Assembly: GCA_964368625.1 (NCBI GenBank)
Contig: CAYJBH010000001.1
Span: 62,001 to 126,000, forward strand
DNA: 64,000 bases
Reading direction: 5' to 3'
Origin: CAYJBH01 sp964368625
GTDB lineage: Bacteria > Bacillota > Clostridia > Oscillospirales > Ruminococcaceae
Part shown: piece after piece, positions 9,231-18,044 of the stretch
How positions within the stretch are numbered: position 1 is the first letter of the stretch
Layout of the letters: the number at the start of each line of letters is the position of its first letter
Translations under genes and position numbers: made by a program
Notes under the pieces: model-generated
Seen by the model: the letters and a program-made list of their open reading frames with translations, nothing else
Told to the model about the DNA's origin: nothing
The model's database searches: none

Positions 9231-10312
9231 CACCAGGCGACAAGAAATTAACGATTAACGATCTTGTTGAAAGTGGAAAGCGCACCGGCAAACTATCCAC
9301 CAAGGATATTAGCGACCTACTCGAGGAAAACAACTACGACTGCGAACAGGTTGATAAGCTCTATGAACAGCTGGAAAGCAACAGGATTGAAATTGTTGAC
9401 GAGGCAGAGGAAGAGGAAACGGTTGTTCCGTTAACCGAAGAATCACTTGATTTTTACGAAACTATTCTTTCTGCAGAGGGCGTTGCTATCGATGACCCTG
9501 TTAAGGTCTACCTAAAGGAGATAGGCCGGGTGCCGTTGCTGTCTACCGAGGAAGAGGTTGAGCTTGCAAAGCTTATACTGGAAAATGATGATAATGCCCG
9601 CAAAAGATTATCTGAGGCTAATCTTAGGCTTGTTGTTAGCATCGCTAAGCGTTACGTTGGTCGTGGAATGCAGTTCCTTGATCTAATCCAGGAGGGAAAT
9701 CTAGGCCTAATTAAGGCGGTAGAAAAGTTCGACCATACTAAAGGCTTTAAATTCTCCACCTATGCAACATGGTGGATAAGACAGGCTATTACCAGAGCCA
9801 TTGCCGACCAAGCAAGAACAATTCGTATTCCGGTACATATGGTAGAGACGATTAATAAGGTAAAAAAAGCCGGTAGCCTTCTTTTACATCAAAACGGCCA
9901 TGAGCCAACCGCATATGAAATCTCCCAGGAGCTTTCCATGCCGGTAGAAAAGGTTCGTGAGATTATGCGTGTTGCACAGGAACCTGTTTCGCTTGAAACC
10001 CCTATAGGCGAAGAGGAAGACAGCCACCTCGGTGACTTCATCCCTGATGAGGATGCCCCAATTCCTGCCGATGCTGCCTCACACACACTTTTACAGGAAC
10101 AGCTTGCCACTGTATTAAAATCCCTAACCTTGCGAGAGGAAAAGGTTCTTCGCCTTCGCTTTGGCCTTGGCGACGGCAGACCGAGAACCCTAGAAGAGGT
10201 TGGTAAGGAGTTTAACGTAACCCGTGAGCGTATTCGCCAGATTGAGGCAAAGGCTCTACGTAAACTTCGCCATCCGAGCAGAAGCAAAAAACTTAAAGAC
10301 TTTTTAGAGTAA
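9227..10312 (+). CDS. rpoD: Primary sigma factor RpoD (SigA)
   Basis: The housekeeping sigma factor directs RNA polymerase to the TTGACA/TATAAT promoters found throughout this window. Region 1.2 is at DPVKVYLKEIGRVPLLSTEE; region 2 includes NLRLVVSIAKRYVGRG, FLDLIQEGNLGLIKAV and YATWWIRQAITRAI; region 3 starts IRIPVHMVETINK; and region 4 ends with VTRERIRQIEAKALRKLR, the -35 recognition helix. The 361-residue length is normal for the Firmicutes SigA, which lacks the long insertion of proteobacterial RpoD. It overlaps dnaG by four bases (ATGA), with AAGGAGG upstream. A structured region and a strong terminator follow. Confidence 0.97.
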   Translation: MTPGDKKLTINDLVESGKRTGKLSTKDISDLLEENNYDCEQVDKLYEQLESNRIEIVDEAEEEETVVPLTEESLDFYETILSAEGVAIDDPVKVYLKEIGRVPLLSTEEEVELAKLILENDDNARKRLSEANLRLVVSIAKRYVGRGMQFLDLIQEGNLGLIKAVEKFDHTKGFKFSTYATWWIRQAITRAIADQARTIRIPVHMVETINKVKKAGSLLLHQNGHEPTAYEISQELSMPVEKVREIMRVAQEPVSLETPIGEEEDSHLGDFIPDEDAPIPADAASHTLLQEQLATVLKSLTLREEKVLRLRFGLGDGRPRTLEEVGKEFNVTRERIRQIEAKALRKLRHPSRSKKLKDFLE

Positions 10313-10429
10313 AGTTTAGCCCACTTTTCTTTTAATTTAAGGTGGACACCAAGTGACTAAAAGCATCTAACGCCTTGAAATGTCCAATGGCTTTTATAGG
10401 CCTTTTATCGGGGAGGCGATGCATCCTCG
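10313..10429 (+). ncRNA. Structured intergenic RNA of unknown role between rpoD and the lysozyme gene
   Basis: Several nested pairings can be drawn: TGGACA near 10344 with TGTCCA near 10380, CAAG with CTTG inside that stem, GGC with GCC around 10390-10402, and ATCG...GAGG with CCTCGAT at 10407-10431. The stretch ends in a strong terminator just before the next gene, an arrangement seen in riboswitches but also in ordinary 3' untranslated regions. I could not match a known riboswitch class. Confidence 0.3.
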
Positions 10430-10477
10430 ATCGGGGCTGTCGAACTTTTTCGATAGCCCCGATCCTAACTTTTTTTA
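10430..10477 (+). terminator. Strong intrinsic terminator after rpoD
   Basis: ATCGGGGCTGTCG (10430-10442) pairs with CGATAGCCCCGAT (10451-10463), 13 pairs with one G-T, followed by CCTAAC and eight T. Confidence 0.9.
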
Positions 10478-10527
10478 ATTTAGGGTAGCCGTTTTATTGT
10501 GTGTGACTTTTATGTGATTGGAAAATT

Positions 10528-11283
10528 ATGGAAAGATTGATAAACTGTAAGGTATTAAAGGTTGTTTCGTTAATATTGGCATCACTTTTATTAATTTGCC
10601 TAATTGTTGTGATACTCTGGTTAAGAGGGGTGATTAAGTTTAACAACCCTAGCAGGGATGAATACCCTGTAGTTGGGGTTGATGTCTCGGCTTACCAAGG
10701 GGATATCGACTGGGAAACTCTTGCAGCTGAGGATATCCGCTTTGCCTTTATTAAGGCTACCGAAGGCAGCAGCTTTGTTGATGATAAGTTTGCATATAAC
10801 CATGCCGAAGCGATTAAAACCGACCTTCGTGTTGGGGCTTACCATTTTTTTAGCTATGATAGCCCGGGCAGTACCCAGGCAGATAACTTTATAAAAAACG
10901 TGCCTATAACCGAAAACATGTTGCCACCGGTTATAGACATAGAATTTTACGGAGATAAAAAACAAAATCTCCCCAACAAAGAAACAACACAAAAAGAGAT
11001 GGATGTTTTGGTAGAGTTACTTACCGAACACTATGGTATGCCTCCAATAATTTATGCTACAGAGCTTTCATACGAGCTATATATTGCAGATGCTTATCCC
11101 GAATGTGATATCTGGATTAGGAGTGTTTTTTATAAACCCACACTGCCTGACGGTAGAGACTGGGTTTTTTGGCAATATTCAGACAAGGGACGTTTAAACG
11201 GTTACGATGGCGTAGAAGAATTTATCGATCTAAATGTTTTCTATGGTGAAAGCAATGTTTTTGACGGTTATTATATAGATTAA
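10528..11283 (+). CDS. Membrane-anchored GH25 family lysozyme (muramidase)
   Basis: Glycoside hydrolase family 25 enzymes cut the beta-1,4 bond between MurNAc and GlcNAc. A single N-terminal hydrophobic helix (about residues 10-35) without a clear signal-peptidase site suggests a membrane anchor with the catalytic domain outside. The domain begins VVGVDVSAYQGDIDW, whose Asp is catalytic, and has FAFIKATEG, GAYHFF and the DxE motif PVIDIEFY. It ends shortly after NVFYG, so no separate wall-binding domain is present. 251 residues. No clear promoter lies in the 50 bases between the upstream terminator and the ATG, so expression may depend on read-through. It could act in wall turnover or spore-related processes; the sequence does not decide. 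Confidence 0.88.
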   Translation: MERLINCKVLKVVSLILASLLLICLIVVILWLRGVIKFNNPSRDEYPVVGVDVSAYQGDIDWETLAAEDIRFAFIKATEGSSFVDDKFAYNHAEAIKTDLRVGAYHFFSYDSPGSTQADNFIKNVPITENMLPPVIDIEFYGDKKQNLPNKETTQKEMDVLVELLTEHYGMPPIIYATELSYELYIADAYPECDIWIRSVFYKPTLPDGRDWVFWQYSDKGRLNGYDGVEEFIDLNVFYGESNVFDGYYID

Positions 11284-11319
11284 CTATCACGGCAAAATTA
11301 TATTTTGTAAAACAACAGC

Positions 11320-11967
11320 CTAAAGATTTATGAGCGTGTTTTTCAACTCATCTACCGTTTCAACAATAACATCAGCTCCTGCATTTTGTAGCTCTTCATG
11401 GCTACCATAGCCATATAATACACCTATTGACTTAATTCCGTGAGTTTTTGATCCTATAACATCGTATTTTCTATCACCCACCATAACAACATCATCTATA
11501 TCGATGATGTTGTTATTTTCTAATGCATATGCAATAACCTCACCCTTATCATTACGTGTACCGTCTAGTTCACTACCGGATACAAAGGTAAAATATTGGT
11601 TAATCTCAAAATATTCCAATATTTTTTTAGCAAATACGGCAGGTTTTGATGTTGCTAAAATAATAACCTTCCCCTTTAAATACAGTTCGGCTAATAACTC
11701 AGAGATACCTTCATATATTATATTTTCATATAGACCTTTATCGGCAAATCTATCACGATATTTATCTATTGCTCTTTGTGCATCTTCGTCATTAAATCCG
11801 TAATGCTCTTTAAATGTATCGATAAGTGGTGGACCGATAAATGAAGAAAGCTTATCCGGATCTTGCACCTCTATCCCCATATGGTTTAATGCATACAATA
11901 TACAGCTTGTTATACCAACCTTTGGATCGGTTAAGGTACCGTCGAGGTCAAACAATATATACTTCAT
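11320..11967 (-). CDS. HAD-superfamily hydrolase (phosphoglycolate phosphatase / 5'-nucleotidase like)
   Basis: Motif I FDLDGTLTD, motif II ATSKP, and motif III/IV with Lys in AKKILEYF and MVGDRKYDV identify a HAD phosphatase with a helical C1 cap. The cap motif SFIGPPL and the segment GTRNDKGEVIAYAL resemble the cytosolic 5'-nucleotidase/PGP-like group of Firmicutes. 215 residues is normal. The substrate cannot be read from sequence; candidates are phosphoglycolate, pyrimidine nucleotides or a sugar phosphate. It starts 16 bases after glmS and is the last gene of the dtxR-ABC-ABC-glmS run. It converges with the lysozyme gene. Confidence 0.85.
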   Translation of the reverse strand: MKYILFDLDGTLTDPKVGITSCILYALNHMGIEVQDPDKLSSFIGPPLIDTFKEHYGFNDEDAQRAIDKYRDRFADKGLYENIIYEGISELLAELYLKGKVIILATSKPAVFAKKILEYFEINQYFTFVSGSELDGTRNDKGEVIAYALENNNIIDIDDVVMVGDRKYDVIGSKTHGIKSIGVLYGYGSHEELQNAGADVIVETVDELKNTLINL

Positions 11968-11983
11968 TGATGTCCGTCCCCTT

Positions 11984-13810
11984 TTATTCTACCGTAACAC
12001 TTTTTGCAAGATTCTTTGGTTTATCTATATCACAACCTCTTAGCTTAGCAATATAGTATGATAGTATCTGTAGTGGAACAATACTTAGTAACGGAGTAAA
12101 CTCCTTTGCGCAGTTTGGAATATAAAGCGTGTGTTCAACGGTAGACTCTATTCCTGTATTGTCTGATTGAGTAAGTCCTATCACCCTTGCTCCGCGAGTT
12201 TTAACCTCCTGAATATTTGACATCATCTTTTCATAAAGTGGCTGCTGTGTTGCAACAGCAACAACAAGTGTATCCTGTTCAATAAGAGCAATTGTTCCGT
12301 GTTTTAGTTCTCCTGCCGCAATGGCAAATGAGTTAATATATGATATTTCCTTTAGCTTTAGCGACCCTTCAAATGATACACTGCTATCTATTCCGCGGCC
12401 TATAAAGAAAACCTGATTTGTTTTATATATCTTTTTGGCTAGCTCTGCTATATTAGCTTCTTTGCTAATAATTTTTTGTATTTTACTTGGTATTTTGCTT
12501 AATTCATCTATGTATTCAAGGTTTTGCTCATCGGTTATTAAGCCTTTTAACCTCCCCATATAAATAGCAATAAGGTAAAGGCACATAAGCTGGGTAGTGT
12601 ATGCTTTTGTTGATGCCACCGCAATTTCAGGTCCAGCCCAGGTATAGAAAACATCATCAGATTCCCTTGCAACTGAACTTCCAACTACATTAACGATGGA
12701 TAGTATTCTCGCTCCTGCCTCCTTAGCACATCTCAATGCAGCTAGGGTATCTAAAGTCTCTCCCGATTGGCTTATAGCAATAAAAAGAGTTTTATCATCT
12801 AAAAATGGCTCGCGATAACGAAATTCGGAAGCTATATCTACCTCTACGGGTATCTTAGCAAACTTTTCTATTGCATACTTTCCTATCAAGCCTGCATGGT
12901 AGGCAGTACCGCATGCAACTATATATACCCGATCAAATCCATCTAACTCTTCCTTTGTTAGATTGATGCCGTCAAGTACTATCTCCTTACCATCAATTCT
13001 TCTTCTAAGAGTCTCCCCTATCCCTTTAGGTTGCTCATGCATTTCCTTTAACATAAAGTGGTCGTAGCCATCCTTTTCAGCCGAATCAGCATCCCAGGTC
13101 ACATGAAAAACATCACGATATACTGGTTTTTTATCGGCATTATAGATATCTACTCCATCCTTAGTAATAACTACCGTCTCGTTATTTTCTATTAAGTAAA
13201 TTTCACGAACATATCTTAATAATGCAGGTATATCTGATGCAACATAATTTGCATCATGTGATATACCTACAACCATCGGGCTATCCTTACGAACAGCAAC
13301 AATTTTATCCGGTTCACTGTTAACAATAGCAGCAATAGCATATGCACCACGCATTTTTTCTACGGCTTTATAGATTGCCTGCAACAGGTCTCCTTCATAA
13401 CAAACCGATAGTAAATGCGCTATAACCTCTGTATCGGTATCAGAAGAAAAGGTAACGTCGTATTGTTCAACCAACTCTTTTTTTAGCTCTTCATAATTTT
13501 CGATAATACCATTATGCACAACGGCAATTTGGCCATTGTTACTTATATGCGGATGTGCGTTAATATCGGAAGGCTCGCCATGTGTAGCCCATCTTGTATG
13601 CCCAATTCCACAGCCGGAATCAAAAGGCTCGTCACCTATAATCGCCTCTAGTTCTGCAATCCTGCCCTTACATTTTTTTACAGCAATTGTATTGTTAATA
13701 TTTAATGCAATACCACTAGAATCGTAACCACGATATTCTAATTTTTTTAGTCCATCAAGAATTACTTTTTTTGCTCCGGTATCTCCAACATACCCAACTA
13801 TTCCACACAT
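11984..13810 (-). CDS. glmS: Glutamine--fructose-6-phosphate aminotransferase (isomerizing)
   Basis: Makes glucosamine 6-phosphate from fructose 6-phosphate and glutamine, the entry to UDP-GlcNAc and peptidoglycan. The start is the ATG giving MCGIVGYVG, whose Cys2 becomes the N-terminal nucleophile of the glutaminase domain (residues 1-240); AGGAGAG is eight bases upstream. Two SIS domains follow with CGTAYHAG and SQSGETLDTLAALR, and the ending is NLAKSVTVE. 608 residues, full length. It starts four bases after the stop of an ABC exporter gene, so there is no room for the glmS ribozyme that usually precedes the gene in Firmicutes. Confidence 0.96.
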   Translation of the reverse strand: MCGIVGYVGDTGAKKVILDGLKKLEYRGYDSSGIALNINNTIAVKKCKGRIAELEAIIGDEPFDSGCGIGHTRWATHGEPSDINAHPHISNNGQIAVVHNGIIENYEELKKELVEQYDVTFSSDTDTEVIAHLLSVCYEGDLLQAIYKAVEKMRGAYAIAAIVNSEPDKIVAVRKDSPMVVGISHDANYVASDIPALLRYVREIYLIENNETVVITKDGVDIYNADKKPVYRDVFHVTWDADSAEKDGYDHFMLKEMHEQPKGIGETLRRRIDGKEIVLDGINLTKEELDGFDRVYIVACGTAYHAGLIGKYAIEKFAKIPVEVDIASEFRYREPFLDDKTLFIAISQSGETLDTLAALRCAKEAGARILSIVNVVGSSVARESDDVFYTWAGPEIAVASTKAYTTQLMCLYLIAIYMGRLKGLITDEQNLEYIDELSKIPSKIQKIISKEANIAELAKKIYKTNQVFFIGRGIDSSVSFEGSLKLKEISYINSFAIAAGELKHGTIALIEQDTLVVAVATQQPLYEKMMSNIQEVKTRGARVIGLTQSDNTGIESTVEHTLYIPNCAKEFTPLLSIVPLQILSYYIAKLRGCDIDKPKNLAKSVTVE

Positions 13811-13814
13811 AAAA

Positions 13815-15650
13815 CTACTCTCCTTCAGAAAAAATTCTATCTGTTGCCTCCTCGGCAAATTGTTTTTGATAAAGTTCTGCGTAATAACCGCCCTTTTTTA
13901 ACAACTCTTTATTACTTCCCTTCTCTACAATCTTTCCGTTTTTCACAACCAAAATAATGTCCGCCTTTCGAATAGTTGACAGACGATGTGCAATTAAAAA
14001 CGATGTACGTGAACCTATTAAGGTTTCTATAGCCTCCTGTATCAACTCCTCTGTTTTGGTATCTATAGAAGAGGTTGCCTCATCGAGAACAAAAATAGCA
14101 GGGTTTGCAATAATTGCACGTGCAAATGATATAAGTTGCTTTTGACCCGTCGACAGATATCCTCCGCCTTCACCAACATCGCTATCATAGCCATTCTCCA
14201 TCTTCATTATGGTATCATGTATTTTAACTGTTTTAGCAGCGTTAATTATTTCTTCATCGGTTGCATCTAAACGCCCATAACGTATATTCTCTTTAACTGA
14301 TCCTGAAAAAAGATGTGGACTTTGTAAAACGTATCCTATGTTACTATGCAACCACAGCTGACTTCTTTCCCGATAGTCGACACCATCGATTAATATTTTT
14401 CCACCTGTAGGTTCATAAAATCTACAGGTAAGATTTACGAGGGTAGACTTTCCAGCACCGGTTTCTCCAACAATAGCAACCGTTGTTCCGGCCGGAATAG
14501 TAAGGTTAAAATCTTCTAGTACGTTTTCAATTCCGTCATGATACATAAAGGTAACGTTTTCATATTTGATATCACCTTTTATCTGCTCCCAATTTTCGCG
14601 TTTAGGGTTAAATGAATCCCCATATCGCTTAACAACTTCTTCTTTATCCTTAATCATTGGCTCTTTTGCCAAAAGTTCATTACAGCGCTCAACATTAACC
14701 TGAGCGGCAATAAAATGTGATAGTGTTCTTGCAAGCTGCTGTACCGGACTAGCAATTACCAACGCATAGTTAATAAAGATTGCAAGACCGTCAACACCCA
14801 GTTCATCAATAATAACAAGTTCACCACCATAGGTTATAACAAAACCAACAGCAACCGATGTAAGGGCGGCTACTATAGGGATATAAAGTGCTGTAAGCAT
14901 TACTGCATGGACCGATGCGCCCCTCATCTCACTTGTGGTTTTCATAAACCTATTTAAATTTTTATGCTCAATAACCAAGGTTTTAGAAGTTTTAGCACCG
15001 GTAATGCCCTCATTATATTCCCTAGTTAGCTCTGCATTAACAAATCTTACCTTTCGATTCGCATACAGTATCCTGTGTTGAAAAAAGTATGTTATTATTG
15101 CTATAGGAGGCACAACCGAAACCACCAGCAACGCAAGACTAACGTTAATATTAAACATCATAACAACGTAGCCCACTATGCACGCTACCGACCATATTAC
15201 ATCTACAAAACTCCACGCAAATATCGTTCCGATACGCATTGTATCGCTCATAACCCTTGCAAGAATCGTACCTACAGGCGTGGTATTAAAATAATCAAAC
15301 CCCAGTGTCTGAATATGTTTAAACATAGCACTCTTTAAGTCTCTAGAGATCTTCATCTCTACCTTTAGGGCTGTTTTGGCCATCTGAAAGGTGGTAAATG
15401 TTTGAACCGATATCAGTGCAACAAATATTGCTACAAGAAATATAATCCCATCGGTAGTTCCCGGAACGATGAACTGTGAAACAGCGTAGCCACTAAGTAG
15501 CGGCAGTGTAACATCTACCGCTGCTGCAAGCAACATAAGTAAGCAAAGCACCGCAATATAACTGCGATAGGGCTTTACAAACGGAAGTACAACCTTCCAT
15601 GTTTTTATAGAGGATAGCCTGGTATCTACCCTATCTTCATATCTGTCGAT
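13815..15650 (-). CDS. ABC exporter subunit with the consensus catalytic site; apparent ATC start codon
   Basis: Half-transporter of the multidrug/lipid exporter type: about six membrane helices, then an ATPase domain with Walker A GETGAGKST, signature LSTGQKQL, Walker B IFVLDEATSSID with the catalytic Glu, and the switch His in LIAHRLST. The partner upstream lacks this Glu, so the pair forms a heterodimer with one working site. No ATG, GTG or TTG exists in the frame upstream of GTG 15551, yet the frame encodes a normal N terminus for another 33 codons. GGAGG sits seven bases before an ATC codon at 15650-15648, giving a 611-residue protein; GTG 15551 would cut into the first helix and has no ribosome binding site. 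Confidence 0.85.
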   Translation of the reverse strand: MDRYEDRVDTRLSSIKTWKVVLPFVKPYRSYIAVLCLLMLLAAAVDVTLPLLSGYAVSQFIVPGTTDGIIFLVAIFVALISVQTFTTFQMAKTALKVEMKISRDLKSAMFKHIQTLGFDYFNTTPVGTILARVMSDTMRIGTIFAWSFVDVIWSVACIVGYVVMMFNINVSLALLVVSVVPPIAIITYFFQHRILYANRKVRFVNAELTREYNEGITGAKTSKTLVIEHKNLNRFMKTTSEMRGASVHAVMLTALYIPIVAALTSVAVGFVITYGGELVIIDELGVDGLAIFINYALVIASPVQQLARTLSHFIAAQVNVERCNELLAKEPMIKDKEEVVKRYGDSFNPKRENWEQIKGDIKYENVTFMYHDGIENVLEDFNLTIPAGTTVAIVGETGAGKSTLVNLTCRFYEPTGGKILIDGVDYRERSQLWLHSNIGYVLQSPHLFSGSVKENIRYGRLDATDEEIINAAKTVKIHDTIMKMENGYDSDVGEGGGYLSTGQKQLISFARAIIANPAIFVLDEATSSIDTKTEELIQEAIETLIGSRTSFLIAHRLSTIRKADIILVVKNGKIVEKGSNKELLKKGGYYAELYQKQFAEEATDRIFSEGE

Positions 15651-15652
15651 AC

Positions 15653-17446
15653 TTAGTCCTCCTCTTTCATTCGTTGACTTTCAAAAACTTTACGATAAAT
15701 ACCATCTTCTTCCACCAAGCTTTTGTGATTTCCCGATTGCACAATGTTACCCTTATCCATAACCAGAATTAGGTCTGCATTCATTACAGTTGCTATGCGA
15801 TGGGTAATTATTATTGTTGTTCCTTTAACCCTCTCGTTTATTGCAGTTCTTATCTTTGCATCGGTTTCCATATCAACCGCCGAAAGGCTATCATCAAAAA
15901 TCTTTATCGGTGTATCCTGCATTAACATTCTAGCTATCGCCACACGTTGCCGTTGGCCACCTGAAATAGTAACCCCACGCTCACCAATAAGTGTATCGTA
16001 TCCATGCGCAAACCCTATAATAGAGCTGTCGATAACCGCTAGCTGAGAGTACATTCTTATCGAATCTAAATCCTCACTATGTGCGCCGTCTGATATGTTT
16101 TCTCTAAATGTTTTTGAGAACAAAAATGGCTCCTGAAGCACAATACCGATATTTTGACGAAGGTACTGCAAATCTATTTCATTTATATTTACGCCGCCAA
16201 TTAATATTTCCCCACCACCCGGCTTTAACTCATAAAGTCTATCTAAAAGGTACATAAGGGTAGATTTACCGCTTCCTGTTGACCCTAATATACCAAGAGT
16301 TTTTCCACCCTGCAGCTTAAAGCTAATGTTGCTTACTGCAGTGGTGTGCTCGTTATATCCAAAATAAACATTCTTAAACTCTATAGCCTTAGTCATGTCG
16401 GTAGTTTTGGGATTTTCACATGATTTTTCGCGTTCGGTGTCGAGTATCTCAAAAATTCTCGTTGAACTTACAGCCGATTTACTAAGTTCGGATAAAATCC
16501 TTCCCAGCTGACGTATTGGCCAAACAAGCATTGCATTATAATAAACAAATGTAATAAAATCTCCCAGAGTGATTGTTCCATCTACCGCCAAAAACGTTCC
16601 AACTATAATAATTGTGGCTATCTGAACAAAACCTATAAAGTCTCCGGTACTCCAGTTTGCTCCCATTAAAGCGCCGAGACTTATCCAATGATCGGCAAAC
16701 TCCTTATTTTTTTCTTCAAATTTCTCCAACTCATGGCTTTCCCGCCCAAATGCCCGCACCACATAAACTGCTGTCAAATTTTCCTGGGCCACAGAATTTA
16801 ACTCACCCTCGGTTTCATCTGCACTTCTAAATTTATTTCCTATAAGTTTGTAGAACACAAAGGAATACAGCAGGGTTATAGGTATAAAAGAAAGAGCAAT
16901 TAACGAAAGCATAACATTCATAGGAAACATTAGTGCAAGTGCTATAAATATTAAGAAAACTGTTCTTATTAGTGCCTGCAGATGCTCGTTAATAAAATTC
17001 TTAATCAGCTCAACATCCATGGTGCAGCGCTGAATAATGTCTCCGGTTTGGTGATCATTGTGCCAACGATACGGTAACAGCTGAATATGTTCAAACAAAC
17101 GATTTCTCACTACTTCAAGTATTCCTTCCGAAGAACTTGCAAGAAAACGTCTCGACCCAAAATCGCATAATGCTGCTGCTACCGATAGAACAAATGATAT
17201 AACCGCACACCATATTAAATTTTCTGCTAAAAATTCACGTCCACCATAGCTATTAATAAAATTAACAAATAAAGAAGGTAGTGCAAAAGGTTCGTCTCCA
17301 ATAATAGAGTCCACCGTTATTCGCACTACCTGGGGAGTTAAATAGCTTAGTACAACCGAGAGCATTACAAACAAAAATGAAACTACCAATCCAAACCGGT
17401 AGCCTTTCGTCATAGGGTAAAAGCTAAGGATATTATGTTTTTTCAT
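15653..17446 (-). CDS. ABC exporter subunit with a degenerate catalytic site
   Basis: Half-transporter with six membrane helices (residues ~20-320) and an ATPase domain: Walker A GSTGSGKST, signature ISGGQRQR, and Walker B IKIFDDSLSAVD, where Asp stands in place of the catalytic Glu. This is the pattern of the non-hydrolysing partner in heterodimeric exporters such as TM287/288, LmrCD and BmrCD. The ATG at 17446 (MKKHNILSFYPMTKGYRFG) is preferred over an in-frame ATG 33 codons upstream that has no ribosome binding site; the site here, AGGGTAG, is modest. The stop is directly followed by the partner gene. The substrate is unknown; the regulator upstream suggests a link to metals. Confidence 0.85.
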   Translation of the reverse strand: MKKHNILSFYPMTKGYRFGLVVSFLFVMLSVVLSYLTPQVVRITVDSIIGDEPFALPSLFVNFINSYGGREFLAENLIWCAVISFVLSVAAALCDFGSRRFLASSSEGILEVVRNRLFEHIQLLPYRWHNDHQTGDIIQRCTMDVELIKNFINEHLQALIRTVFLIFIALALMFPMNVMLSLIALSFIPITLLYSFVFYKLIGNKFRSADETEGELNSVAQENLTAVYVVRAFGRESHELEKFEEKNKEFADHWISLGALMGANWSTGDFIGFVQIATIIIVGTFLAVDGTITLGDFITFVYYNAMLVWPIRQLGRILSELSKSAVSSTRIFEILDTEREKSCENPKTTDMTKAIEFKNVYFGYNEHTTAVSNISFKLQGGKTLGILGSTGSGKSTLMYLLDRLYELKPGGGEILIGGVNINEIDLQYLRQNIGIVLQEPFLFSKTFRENISDGAHSEDLDSIRMYSQLAVIDSSIIGFAHGYDTLIGERGVTISGGQRQRVAIARMLMQDTPIKIFDDSLSAVDMETDAKIRTAINERVKGTTIIITHRIATVMNADLILVMDKGNIVQSGNHKSLVEEDGIYRKVFESQRMKEED

Positions 17447-17573
17447 ATAATGACTACCCTTTTTTGAATCGTTAAGATTGTTTTTACTCGATAAATAATG
17501 GGACAGTTTTACCCAGCTAATACATGGGAATTTCACCGTCGCCATTAATACATAAATAAATTATTAGACAAAA

Positions 17574-17942
17574 TTACTTTATGCTATTTAGATGTTTCTT
17601 TATACATCTAAACGACTCTTCACAAAGATCATGCTCAATTTTACAGGCATCTGTTTTGGCATTTTCCTCATCAACTCCAAGCTCCATTAAAAACTCGGTT
17701 AAAATCTCATGTCTTTGCTTAACCTTGCTCGCAATCTCCATTCCAGATTCACTCAAGGTGATATAACCACTTTCATCCATGGAAATAAAACCGCTTTCGC
17801 GTAATTTTTTCATTGCAACGCTAACGCTTGGCTTTGTGTACCCAAGCTCGTTGACAATATCGATGGACCGAACCACTCCTATCCTATTTTTCAATACAAG
17901 TATAGCTTCAAGATAATCTTCGCTTGATTCATAAATGTTCAA
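17574..17942 (-). CDS. DtxR/MntR-family metal-dependent transcriptional regulator
   Basis: Begins NIYESSEDYLEAILVLKN, the usual opening of the DtxR/MntR family, followed by a winged helix with recognition region GYTKPSVSVAMKKL, and a metal-binding dimerisation part. The Asp and Glu of SSEDYLEA, the His of KQRHEIL and the Cys, Glu and His of DACKIEH line up with known metal ligands; the Cys is as in DtxR/IdeR, the Asp as in MntR. There is no SH3-like third domain, as in MntR (about 122 residues). The TTG at 17942 is preferred because GGAG lies six bases upstream; a GTG four codons earlier has no site. It heads the ABC-ABC-glmS-HAD run and probably controls it. Confidence 0.8.
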   Translation of the reverse strand: MNIYESSEDYLEAILVLKNRIGVVRSIDIVNELGYTKPSVSVAMKKLRESGFISMDESGYITLSESGMEIASKVKQRHEILTEFLMELGVDEENAKTDACKIEHDLCEESFRCIKKHLNSIK

Positions 17943-17974
17943 AATAATCTCCACAAGGTTTATCAGCTAACATA

Positions 17975-18003
17975 ATTGTAACATATTTGTTTTTACATGA
18001 CAA
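17975..18003 (-). promoter_or_regulatory. Predicted sigma-A promoter of the dtxR-like/ABC/glmS operon
   Basis: Read on the minus strand: TTGTCA, 17-base spacer, TACAAT, about 32 bases before the start codon. Confidence 0.65.
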
Positions 18004-18044
18004 TCTATTTTATAAATAAATGTTAACAAGTATAATTCAATTAT

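Noticed and set aside
9889..10287. 132-codon open frame opposite rpoD
   Set aside because: Arg/Ser-rich reverse translation of sigma regions 3 and 4.
13811..13858. Start of glmS 16 codons upstream
   Set aside because: It would bury the catalytic Cys2, which must be exposed after Met removal; the good ribosome binding site belongs to ATG 13810.
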